Position numbers and translations under genes: made by a program. The notes below the pieces were generated by a model. That model was not told the origin of the DNA. It did no database searches and saw only the letters and a list, made by a program, of their open reading frames with translations. Shown piece by piece: positions 8,112-15,922 of a stretch of 64,000 bases of DNA (within the stretch, counting starts at the first letter, position 1; each line of letters starts with the position of its first letter). The stretch comes from Escherichia coli (lineage in GTDB: Bacteria; Pseudomonadota; Gammaproteobacteria; Enterobacterales; Enterobacteriaceae): positions 3,906,001-3,970,000 of the forward strand of contig NZ_AP027764.1 in assembly GCF_036503815.1 (NCBI RefSeq). Direction: 5' to 3'.

Positions 8112-8630
8112 TTATGCTTCCAGCGGTGCACGCCAGTCATCGGCACCAGAAGTACCGGATTTGATGTGCTCCCACTCAACCTTACGGTATGCCAGTGATA
8201 CTGCGAGCAATTGCGTAAACTCACGCTGTGCAGGGTCCTGGCAGTGCGGCATGTGCAGGTTTATGTCCACAATCGTCGCATCAGTAAGACGTGTGGTGAA
8301 GTAGTGCTCCTGCTTGCCTTCAACAGAAGTACGCCACCAGTGCAGTTCCACTTTCGGCAGCATTTCACCGGAGGCCAGCGCGTTGTACAGCAGCGGAACG
8401 GCTTTGTTCAGCGCCACGGTGAAAATGAACGGTTTGTGCGCGCGCTGCCCGGAAGGTTGACCAGACTGTGGATCGGTTGGAACAGTAACGTTATGCAGAA
8501 ACTCCTGCACCAGCATTTCATCTTCGTGTCCCTGCACGTAGATATTGCCGACAGAATCTGCGGTGAAAGCACCGGCAGTGATGTTCCCCTGGGTCTGACC
8601 TGTAATTGAAATGTAACATGGGGTTGGCAT
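8112..8630 (-). CDS. hcp: T6SS tube protein Hcp
   Basis: A 172-residue Hcp: MPTPCYISITGQTQGNITAG start, then GHEDEMLVQEFLHNV and the conserved HKPFIFTVALNKAVPLLYNAL segment, KVELHWWR, and a C-terminal SLAYRKVEWEHIKSGTSGADDW. Hcp hexamers stack into the tube fired by the T6SS sheath and also serve as an exported marker protein. It has its own terminator and a strong ribosome site (AAGGAG), consistent with high separate expression. A GC-rich hairpin lies about 43 bases upstream of the start. It is diverged from the second Hcp at 10933, so the two are not recent duplicates. Confidence 0.93.
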   Translation of the reverse strand: MPTPCYISITGQTQGNITAGAFTADSVGNIYVQGHEDEMLVQEFLHNVTVPTDPQSGQPSGQRAHKPFIFTVALNKAVPLLYNALASGEMLPKVELHWWRTSVEGKQEHYFTTRLTDATIVDINLHMPHCQDPAQREFTQLLAVSLAYRKVEWEHIKSGTSGADDWRAPLEA

Positions 8631-9332
8631 TTATGAACTCCTTGTGAAATTATCAACTGCTGTTTTACGAACAACCCGTCGTTAATCCCCGACGGGTTAG
8701 AGTGTGATGCGGCTCACATCAGGAACCACACCCTTTTCTTTATTCGAGTTACAGGCACACGTAATTAGCACCTACTGAAAAACTCTTTTATTGTGTTTAA
8801 ATATATTTTTAGTCAATTTCAGAACACGGTCACATAAGCTAAAAATATATCAACTTCAACAGCAGAATTATCCATAACGTATCCTTCCCCCCATAAAAAT
8901 CCACAGCTGCGTCAAAAACAAATTATTACGACACTTACTCCGCCATCGTTCCGGCACGCAATTAAGACATTCCTTAAAGGAATTCCTTATAATGTATTAC
9001 CAGCAATTAATTAATTGATAAAACCATACATAAAACTTATTAATCAATTTAATAAATACATATAAATCAACACATTATAGCATTTTATTGGCCATAAAAT
9101 TATATTCATCAAGTCTATAAATACCAAAATCTATTTCACTATAATGTATTAATAAGGAAGAGTACATCTCTTTCGGAAATATAAAAAGTTCTTTTAATAT
9201 TTTATTTCATGAGTAGAATGCTGATCACAACAGAAGGAAAATTACATTATCTAACTGCCACTGAAACGGTATTGTCGGTATTTTTATGCAGTACGAAAAT
9301 GCTGTGCTCATGGCCTGAACGGGAACATTTTT
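8631..9332. promoter_or_regulatory. Divergent AT-rich control region between hcp and tssB
   Basis: About 700 bases without a supported gene, very AT-rich from 8750 to 9200 (long runs of A, T and TTAAT motifs). It is placed between minus-strand hcp and plus-strand tssB, so both promoters must lie here. Such composition is typical of H-NS-silenced T6SS promoters in E. coli; binding is inferred. No clear Fur box or sigma-54 site was recognised by eye. The only distinct structure is the hairpin at 8673-8698. Confidence 0.5.
8673..8698 (-). other. Perfect hairpin in the hcp leader
   Basis: A 9-base inverted repeat, AACCCGTCG and CGACGGGTT, separated by 8 bases, 43 bases upstream of the hcp start. 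It is not followed by a T-run in the hcp direction, so it is more likely a 5' leader stem-loop or a protein site than a terminator. Function unknown. Confidence 0.45.
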
Positions 9333-9836
9333 ATGAGCAAAATGAACAACAATGGCGGCAGTGTCGCGCCGAAAGAAAGAATCAGCGTTCGGTATACACC
9401 AAAAGTTGATGGGGTGGCTGCTGATATCGAATTGCCGCTGAATTTATTGATCACCGGCAATCTGAAAGGGAAACCAGATAACACGCCGTTGGATGAGCGA
9501 ACTGCCATTGCTATCAACCGCTATAACCTCAACGCAGTCATTTCAGAAGCTGACATTGAACGGGAGTTTGTTGTTCCGGCTGAACTCAGTGACGCACCCA
9601 ATGAGCAAATGTACGTCAACCTGAAAGTCAAATCTATGGATGACCTTTCTCCGGACCATATTGCCAGCCAGGTACCAGAAATAAAACATCTGCTCGAATT
9701 GCGTGAAGCTCTGGTCGCACTTAAGTCTCCACTAGGCAATATTCCGGCCTTCCGCGCACAACTTCAGGCGCTACTGGAAAACGAAGACAGCCGCGAGCAG
9801 CTGATCCAAGAACTGGGTATCGCCGTTCAGAAATAA
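9333..9836 (+). CDS. tssB: T6SS sheath small subunit TssB (VipA)
   Basis: A 167-residue TssB with the family start SVAPKERISVRYTPKVDG, LPLNLLITGNLKGKPD, the FNAV-like NLNAVISEADIE segment, NLKVKSMDDLSPDHIASQVPE and a C-terminal NIPAFRAQLQALLENE helix. TssB pairs with TssC to build the contractile sheath. The gene is complete, but its partner tssC is truncated immediately downstream, so this copy cannot form a sheath unless another locus supplies TssC. It is 22 bases upstream of the tssC remnant, as in intact T6SS operons. Confidence 0.93.
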   Translation: MSKMNNNGGSVAPKERISVRYTPKVDGVAADIELPLNLLITGNLKGKPDNTPLDERTAIAINRYNLNAVISEADIEREFVVPAELSDAPNEQMYVNLKVKSMDDLSPDHIASQVPEIKHLLELREALVALKSPLGNIPAFRAQLQALLENEDSREQLIQELGIAVQK

Positions 9837-9858
9837 TTTTCACAGAAGGATTTTCAGT

Positions 9859-10233
9859 ATGTCAGTAAAGGAAGATATTGCTCCCGTCAGCGCGTCGCAA
9901 ACCGCCGCGCCCCCATCTCTGCTTGATGAAATCATGGCGCAAACCCGCGTCCAGCCTAAATCAGAAAGCTACGATATTACCCGCCAGGGCGTGAGCGCCT
10001 TTATTGCCGCCATGTTACAGGGCGACAGTAGCGCTGAACCTATCAATATCCTGGCCGTTGACGCCATGATTGCTGATATTGATGCCCGAACCAGCAGGCA
10101 GATGGATGCCATTATTCATGCCCCGGAGTTTCAGGAACTGGAATCCCTGCTGCGCTCGCTGAAACTGCTGGTTGAACGCGCGGATACCCGACCTGCCGGA
10201 AATGCGGGTGGAGGTGCGCGGAGTGGCAGATAA
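9859..10233 (+). pseudogene. tssC: Truncated T6SS sheath large subunit TssC (VipB)
   Basis: Only about the first 110 residues of TssC remain, starting with MSVKEDIAPV and continuing through PSLLDEIMAQTRVQ, INILAVDAMIADIDARTSRQ and HAPEFQELESLLRSLKLLVERADTR. Intact family members are about 500 residues. Near 10185 the family match ends abruptly, and the frame runs into unrelated Gly/Arg-rich codons before stopping at 10233. The following bases, read one frame over, encode the tail of a VasL-type protein. The simplest reading is a deletion that removed the rest of tssC and the genes between, so sheath function is lost here. Confidence 0.88.
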
Positions 10234-10915
10234 CGCCGACAAAGCAAAACAGGGCGACACGGTAAAAGGTTTTGTTGCCGGTGCCGCCTGTACTGCCGTT
10301 ATCGCTGCTGCACTCTGGTGGTGGCAGACGTACCCGATGCAGCGGCAGCTTACAAAGGTCAGGGATACCACACAGGGAGCAGCCACCGTCTGGCTGGCAT
10401 CACCGGTACTGAAAGAATATGAACAGAACCTGCAACAGCTTCTGAATACCCCACCGCTACAGCCGCTGGAAACCGGAATGCAGATGATGCGCACCGCAGA
10501 CACCCTCTGGCCGGAAAGCCTGCAACAGCAGGAAGCCAGCCGGATGTGGAGCACCACGCTGAGAAACCGGGCGCAAGCCAGTCCGCAGATGAAGGGCTGG
10601 CAACAGGCGCGGCAGAATTTGCGGGATTTTGCGGATCTGATGATGAAAAAGGAGACGGAGAAACAGGGTTTCACCCTCTCGTATATCAAAACGGTGACCT
10701 GGCAGGCCGAACGGTTACTGAATCAGGAAACTCCACTGGAGTACATGCTGACGCAGTACCAGGAGACCCGCACGCAGAATCAGGACACACAAGCGCTAGC
10801 AAAAGAGATCAACCAACGGCTGGATGGGCTGTTAAGCCGCTGGCTGTTGCTGAAAAATACCGGACAGGATATGGCAACGGACAACAGCACCGTGCCAGTC
10901 CCTCCGACCCATTGA
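10187..10915 (+). pseudogene. C-terminal remnant of a VasL-type T6SS protein
   Basis: After the deletion junction the sequence reads PDLPEMRVEVRGVADNADKA, a transmembrane helix (GFVAGAACTAVIAAALWWWQ) and a long helical region (PVLKEYEQNLQQLL, MWSTTLRNRAQASPQMKGWQ, YIKTVTWQAERLLNQ). It ends at 10915. This matches the C-terminal part of VasL-domain/ImpA-related T6SS proteins, which normally carry a much longer N-terminus. A TTG at 10172 could in principle start translation, but the codons between it and the junction belong to tssC. The start given is the approximate junction. A 240-residue membrane fragment could still be expressed by coupling to the tssC remnant. Confidence 0.75.
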
Positions 10916-10932
10916 GTTTAAGGAGAATAACA

Positions 10933-11412
10933 ATGGCAAATCCCGTCTATCTGACACTGAACGGAGAACTTCAGGGGCTGATTTCATCCGGATGCTCGTC
11001 AATGCCGTCCATCGGTAACAAAGCTCAGATTGCACATCAGGATCAGATCATGGTGACGTCACTGTCCCATGGTCTGAGCCGGGCGCAGAATGTCAACCAC
11101 CAGGAGCTGACCATCACGAAACCGGTGGACAAATCTTCCCCCCTGCTGGGCAAGGCCATTTCGGAGAATGAATGTCTGACCTGTGATTTTGTATTCTATC
11201 GCACCAACCGCTTTGGTGTTAATGAACCGTACTACAAGGTGAAACTGACTAACGCCCGGATCTCAAACATCGGCCTTACCGTTCCCCATACCATTAACGA
11301 CAGCCCAGGACAGCCGGAAGAGTCTGTGTCATTTACCTATGAGAGTATCAACTGGGAGCACAGCGTCGCCGGAACCAGTGCGTACAGCCTTTGGAGTGAA
11401 CGGATTTTCTAA
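10933..11412 (+). CDS. Second Hcp-family T6SS protein
   Basis: A 159-residue Hcp-family protein: MANPVYLTLNGELQGLISSG, LTITKPVDKSSPLLGKAIS, CDFVFYRTNRFGVNEPYYKV and the closing SVSFTYESINWEHSVAGTSA. The ATG at 10933 has an AAGGAG ribosome site 7 bases upstream. The longer open frame reaching back to 10546 overlaps the VasL remnant and is not supported. It follows the VasL remnant by 17 bases, so it was the last gene of the old tss operon. Hcp-family proteins build or cap the tube, or act as carriers for small effectors; there is no extra C-terminal toxin domain here. Confidence 0.9.
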   Translation: MANPVYLTLNGELQGLISSGCSSMPSIGNKAQIAHQDQIMVTSLSHGLSRAQNVNHQELTITKPVDKSSPLLGKAISENECLTCDFVFYRTNRFGVNEPYYKVKLTNARISNIGLTVPHTINDSPGQPEESVSFTYESINWEHSVAGTSAYSLWSERIF

Positions 11413-11754
11413 GTTACCTGGGAGTTTTTCATCTGCATTATTGTTATATTTTAAAAAGGCAATTTAACATCATAAAATAAAATGATAAAGTACGGTTAAT
11501 CACGAATAAAAATTCTTAATTAACCGTACCTGCTGTTTTATAGATGTGTATGATGTATTTTTGACAGTTCAACCGAAAACTCGAACTACAGCTTATATGT
11601 TGAGAGAACAATAAATAACTTTAGTAAAGTTTTTTACTACTCCTAAAAAAAATATATATGTAAAATTAATTAGCAGACTTGAACCAGAGTATAAATAGAA
11701 AAGAAAATGCTCTTTCTTGCTAAGTACCATTAAAACGTCTGGTATAAAACCTTA
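11413..11754. other. AT-rich spacer between island and yafT, with a long perfect inverted repeat
   Basis: 342 bases with no supported gene, between two converging genes (hcp2 on plus, yafT on minus). The only structure seen is the 11-base perfect inverted repeat at 11490-11529. The rest is low-complexity AT. This is the backbone/island border on the yafT side. Confidence 0.5.
11490..11529. repeat. Perfect 11-base inverted repeat with 18-base loop
   Basis: GTACGGTTAAT (11490-11500) and ATTAACCGTAC (11519-11529) are exact reverse complements. The element lies between the ends of the second hcp gene and yafT. There is only a weak T-run on the plus side (TGTTTTAT), so it may be a poor bidirectional terminator, or a scar or site of a mobile element. 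Confidence 0.5.
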
Positions 11755-12540
11755 CTACTGATAGCGATTCACCAGATCTTTAACCACTGCTGCGTACGTT
11801 TTCTGCTTAAGTTGTGAAATCTGCTGTTCTGCCACATCAAGGCTGTCAGAATTTTTATTCCCTATCTGCGGAAAAATCACTTTCGATTCATAATTCACAG
11901 GCGACCAGGTAGCCCACTCACCTGTAGCCACATCCACCAGCGTGAATCGAACCAAATAACGCAGTGACATCGTGTCAGTCAATTTTTGATTTTTATAATC
12001 TGACCAAACTATTGATTTCAATCCAGAGTCATATTTTCCTGTCTGCAACGTATCCTGGAAAACAATAATCGCTTTCTGATGGCCTTTTGCCGCAACAAAA
12101 CGTAATGCCTGCATCCAGTTCATATTTTCGGCATCTACAACATCCAGACTTTCATCTTTGTTTTTGTCTTTATTACAAGTTACAGGTTTTTGCCTGTCAG
12201 GAATGCCAGAAAATGTGGCAACTGTATAATATTTTCTCATCTCCTCCTGCATAATGGTTTCCGGTGCGCGACTGCCAGACTGAACAAGTATAACGGGAGA
12301 ATTAAGAGGCACACGAAACTCATCTCCTTCAAGCGCAGCTTGAATATCCTCCTCGGATACAGCCAGTGTGGTTTCATTACCATATAAATCTTTGTCTGTT
12401 AGTTGCTGGGGATCGTTTTTATTAATAGAACTTTGTGCGGTTTGAGTTTTTTTCTTTTTTTCATCAATAGGAGATTCAGAGGCACATCCTGCAAGCAGCG
12501 AGAATAATACACATATACAACAAACCCTTCTTAAATTCAT
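11755..12540 (-). CDS. yafT: Lipoprotein YafT
   Basis: A 261-residue lipoprotein precursor with lipobox SLLAGC (Cys19), followed by a polar Lys/Gln-rich tether (EKKKKTQTAQ). The body has no motif I can tie to catalysis. Its MNLRRVCCICVLF start and its position next to aspV match E. coli YafT. Function is unknown. In several pathogenic E. coli the T6SS island is inserted on this side of yafT, so the gene marks the backbone edge of the accessory region. Confidence 0.85.
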   Translation of the reverse strand: MNLRRVCCICVLFSLLAGCASESPIDEKKKKTQTAQSSINKNDPQQLTDKDLYGNETTLAVSEEDIQAALEGDEFRVPLNSPVILVQSGSRAPETIMQEEMRKYYTVATFSGIPDRQKPVTCNKDKNKDESLDVVDAENMNWMQALRFVAAKGHQKAIIVFQDTLQTGKYDSGLKSIVWSDYKNQKLTDTMSLRYLVRFTLVDVATGEWATWSPVNYESKVIFPQIGNKNSDSLDVAEQQISQLKQKTYAAVVKDLVNRYQ

Positions 12541-12810
12541 AATCGGACACTCCCTCGCCTGTCATAATCATGGTAATGTTTAGCTAACGATTTTTAATTA
12601 TATACTCCACTTGAATCAGAACAAACAAAAATAACAGCAAATATAAATTCATTAAATCAATAGAAAAATGAAAATCATAACATGCAAATATATTTAAATT
12701 GAATGATTCGATAGTATGATTAAATATTAATGATATGGTCTACCATATGTGATTAACACATTTACAGCATAACAAAATCATAGACCGAAGAAATAGCGTG
12801 ATTTAAATGC
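12541..12810. other. AT-rich yafT upstream region
   Basis: A 270-base AT-rich stretch between yafT and the aspV terminator. It must contain the yafT promoter unless transcription reads through from aspV. No gene or repeat recognised. Confidence 0.4.
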
Positions 12811-12841
12811 AAAAAACCGCAAAATTAAAAATCTTGCGGTT
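12811..12841 (-). terminator. Rho-independent terminator after aspV
   Basis: On the minus strand the stem ACCGCAAGAT/ATTTTGCGGT is followed by TTTTTT. It is placed 30 bases past the tRNA 3' end. Confidence 0.85.
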
Positions 12842-12870
12842 CTCTGAACCTCATTTTCATGAGGTGAATT

Positions 12871-12947
12871 TGGCGGAACGGACGGGACTCGAACCCGCGA
12901 CCCCCTGCGTGACAGGCAGGTATTCTAACCGACTGAACTACCGCTCC
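12871..12947 (-). tRNA. aspV: tRNA-Asp (GTC), aspV
   Basis: A 77-base tRNA on the minus strand from GGAGCGGTAGTTCAG to the encoded CCA. The anticodon loop CTGTCAC gives anticodon GTC. It is identical to the tRNA at 21095-21171. The location between dnaQ and yafT identifies it as aspV, a known hotspot for genomic islands in E. coli. Confidence 0.97.
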
Positions 12948-13079
12948 GCGTTTTGTTCCGTTGGGAACGAGGCGAATATTACGGATTGCCTCACCCTTCG
13001 TCAACGGTTTTTCTCATCTTTTGAATCGTTTGCTGCAAAAATCGCCCAAGTCGCTATTTTTAGCGCCTTTTACAGGTAT

Positions 13080-13811
13080 TTATGCCCGCCAGAGGCAGCT
13101 TCCGCCCTTTTTCTGCACCAGATCGAGACGGGCTTCATGTGCCGCAAGCTCTTCATCTGTCGCAAAAACAACGCGTAACTTACTTGCCTGACGCACAATG
13201 CGCTGAATTGTTGTTTCACCTTGTTGCTGTTGTGTCTCTCCTTCCATCGCAAAAGCCATCGACGTTTGACCACCAGTCATCGCCAGATAAACTTCCGCAA
13301 GGATCTGGGCATCGAGTAATGCCCCGTGCAGCGTTCGTTTACTGTTATCTATTTCGTAGCGGGCACATAACGCATCGAGGCTGTTGCGCTTACCGGGAAA
13401 CATTTTCCTCGCCACCGCAAGGCTATCGGTGACCTTACAGAAGGTATTGGTCTTCGGAATATCGCGCTTAAGCAACGAAAACTCGTAGTCCATAAAGCCG
13501 ATATCGAACGCTGCGTTATGGATCACCAACTCAGCGCCGCGAATATAGTCCATGAACTCATCGGCTACCTCGGCAAATGTGGGCTTATCGAGCAAAAACT
13601 CATCGGCAATACCATGTACGCCAAAGGCTTCTGGATCCACCAGCCGATCGGGTTTGAGATAAACGTGAAAGTTATTGCCCGTCAGGCGACGGTTCACCAC
13701 TTCAACGGCACCAATCTCAATGATCTTGTGGCCTTCATAGTGCGCACCAATCTGGTTCATACCGGTGGTTTCGGTATCGAGAACGATCTGGCGTGTAATT
13801 GCAGTGCTCAT
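13080..13811 (-). CDS. dnaQ: DNA polymerase III epsilon subunit (proofreading exonuclease)
   Basis: A 243-residue 3'-5' exonuclease of the replicative polymerase. The DEDDh site is visible: Asp12 and Glu14 in [10 protein letters not shown], the [12 protein letters not shown] block (Asp103) and [12 protein letters not shown] (His162, Asp167). The C-terminal ~57 residues, after the QQQQGE linker, bind the alpha subunit (dnaE, also in this window). An upstream in-frame ATG would add three residues; MSTAITRQ is the established start. It diverges from rnhA across only 64 bases, so the two promoters overlap. Confidence 0.98.
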
Positions 13812-13875
13812 AGCGGTCATTTATGTCAGACTTGTCGTTTTACAGTTCGATTCAATTACAGGAAGTCTACCAGAG

Positions 13876-14343
13876 ATGCTTAAACAGGTAGAAATTTTCA
13901 CCGATGGTTCGTGTCTGGGTAATCCTGGACCCGGGGGTTACGGCGCTATTTTACGCTATCGCGGACGCGAGAAAACCTTTAGCGCTGGCTACACCCGCAC
14001 CACCAACAACCGTATGGAGTTGATGGCCGCTATTGTCGCGCTGGAGGCGTTAAAAGAACATTGCGAAGTCATTTTGAGTACCGACAGCCAGTATGTCCGC
14101 CAGGGGATCACTCAGTGGATCCATAACTGGAAAAAACGTGGCTGGAAAACAGCAGACAAAAAACCAGTAAAAAATGTCGATCTCTGGCAACGTCTTGATG
14201 CTGCATTGGGGCAGCATCAAATCAAATGGGAATGGGTTAAAGGCCATGCCGGACACCCGGAAAACGAACGCTGTGATGAACTGGCTCGTGCTGCGGCGAT
14301 GAATCCCACACTGGAAGATACAGGCTATCAAGTCGAAGTTTAA
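13876..14343 (+). CDS. rnhA: Ribonuclease HI
   Basis: A 155-residue enzyme that degrades RNA in RNA-DNA hybrids. The catalytic carboxylates are present: Asp10 in [11 protein letters not shown], Glu48 in NRMELMAAI, Asp70 in LSTDSQYV and Asp134 in [10 protein letters not shown]. The start MLKQVEIF is the known one; the longer upstream reading runs into the dnaQ promoter region. It converges on yafS with a 4-base overlap of the two stops and diverges from dnaQ. Confidence 0.98.
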
Positions 14344-15062
14344 GCCTGTGGTTTACGACATTGCCGGGTGGCACCAACCGCCTGGCGAATTCGTGGCTTG
14401 TTTTTACTCTGTTTCATCGGATTTAGCGTTAAAGGAATAGTCCGTTTCCGGGCAACGATAAGTTGTAAGCAACCAAGCGCAGGAATATGCGCATTCAATA
14501 GTTTTCCACCGTGTTTGTTCCACGGGAGAACGTGGAAACGGCTGGCGTGCAGCACTTCAAAATTCAACAAAGAGAGCCAGTCCAGTTGCCGCATCAGAGT
14601 AAACATCCGGCTGTTATAGGGCGAGTTTTTTCGCAATACCGGCACAAGTTTGCGTAATCCCATTAAACTGATGGGATTGAAGCCGCTAATGACCAACCAA
14701 CCATCATCAATCAATACCCGATCGGCTTCACGTAATAAACGATGCGGATCGGTGCACCACGGCAATGTATGTGCCAATAGACAAACATCAACGGATTTAT
14801 CGGCAAAAGGAAGATGAAGTGGGTCCGCCTGTACCTGGACGGGCATTCCTTGCGCAGAAACATTCACTTGATGAGAAACCGCGCACGCTTCGCAATTGAT
14901 TTCTGCGCTTAAATTGCCAATCTTAAGCAGATGAAAACCATACATTTTAGTGAACCACGGGTTGAGCTGGCGCTCCAGCGCTTTGCGATAAAGCTCTCCC
15001 CAGGGCAAATCGCCCCAGCAATCAGGAGCCACGACAGTTTGAGGGACTCTTGCCGGTTTCAT
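14340..15062 (-). CDS. yafS: SAM-dependent methyltransferase YafS
   Basis: A 240-residue class I methyltransferase-like protein. The Methyltransf_11 core is seen as [20 protein letters not shown], followed by [20 protein letters not shown]. The glycine-rich SAM motif I is degenerate. The substrate is not known. The start at 15062 (MKPARVPQ) is the annotated E. coli one; an ATG six codons upstream is possible. It diverges from gloB with 33 bases between starts. Confidence 0.88.
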
Positions 15063-15095
15063 CACAACCTTCCGTTTCACACTGAGAGGTAATCT

Positions 15096-15851
15096 ATGAA
15101 TCTTAACAGTATTCCCGCCTTTGATGACAATTACATCTGGGTTTTGAATGATGAAGCAGGTCGCTGCCTGATTGTCGATCCCGGAGACGCAGAGCCAGTA
15201 TTAAACGCCATTACCGCCAATAACTGGCAACCGGAGGCCATATTTCTCACTCACCATCACCACGATCACGTTGGCGGCGTAAAAGAACTGGTGGAAAAGT
15301 TTCCGCAAATTGTGGTGTATGGTCCACAAGAGACACAAGATAAGGGAACAACACAGGTAGTCAAAGATGGCGAAACTGCCTTCGTTTTGGGGCATGAATT
15401 TAGTGTAATTGCCACACCGGGTCACACTTTAGGACATATCTGTTACTTCAGTAAACCTTATCTATTTTGCGGCGACACGCTGTTTTCTGGTGGGTGTGGT
15501 CGGTTGTTTGAAGGGACACCATCACAAATGTATCAATCACTTAAAAAGTTAAGTGCGTTACCTGACGATACATTGGTATGTTGTGCTCATGAATATACCT
15601 TATCAAATATGAAGTTTGCTTTGAGTATTCTTCCGCACGATTTGTCCATAAATGATTATTATCGTAAAGTTAAGGAGTTACGGGCAAAAAATCAAATAAC
15701 ACTACCCGTAATTCTGAAAAATGAGCGGAAAATTAATGTTTTTTTAAGAACGGAAGATATTGATTTAATTAATGTAATTAATGAAGAAACATTATTGCAA
15801 CAACCTGAAGAGCGTTTTGCATGGTTAAGGTCAAAGAAAGATAGGTTCTGA
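15096..15851 (+). CDS. gloB: Hydroxyacylglutathione hydrolase (glyoxalase II)
   Basis: A 251-residue metallo-beta-lactamase-fold enzyme. It hydrolyses S-lactoylglutathione to lactate and glutathione in methylglyoxal detoxification. The dinuclear metal motif THHHHDHVGG (His53, His55, Asp57, His58) is intact, as are TPGHTLGHI (metal His) and FCGDTLFSGGCGRLFEG. The final third is clearly more AT-rich than its neighbours (codons such as AAT, TTA), a feature also present in the K-12 gene. Confidence 0.97.
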   Translation: MNLNSIPAFDDNYIWVLNDEAGRCLIVDPGDAEPVLNAITANNWQPEAIFLTHHHHDHVGGVKELVEKFPQIVVYGPQETQDKGTTQVVKDGETAFVLGHEFSVIATPGHTLGHICYFSKPYLFCGDTLFSGGCGRLFEGTPSQMYQSLKKLSALPDDTLVCCAHEYTLSNMKFALSILPHDLSINDYYRKVKELRAKNQITLPVILKNERKINVFLRTEDIDLINVINEETLLQQPEERFAWLRSKKDRF

Positions 15852-15922
15852 TAAAACTTTCTTGTCATCGGCTCCGTTCGCCGTTATGATCGGTCGTCTT
15901 TTAAGCAACTATTGACACACAC

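Noticed and set aside
9209..9409. A 66-residue plus-strand frame before tssB
   Set aside because: It overlaps the tssB start, lies in the AT-rich promoter region and has no recognisable features.
10546..10932. N-terminal extension of the second Hcp reaching back 129 codons
   Set aside because: It overlaps the VasL remnant in another frame. The Hcp family begins at MANPVYL, which has its own AAGGAG site.
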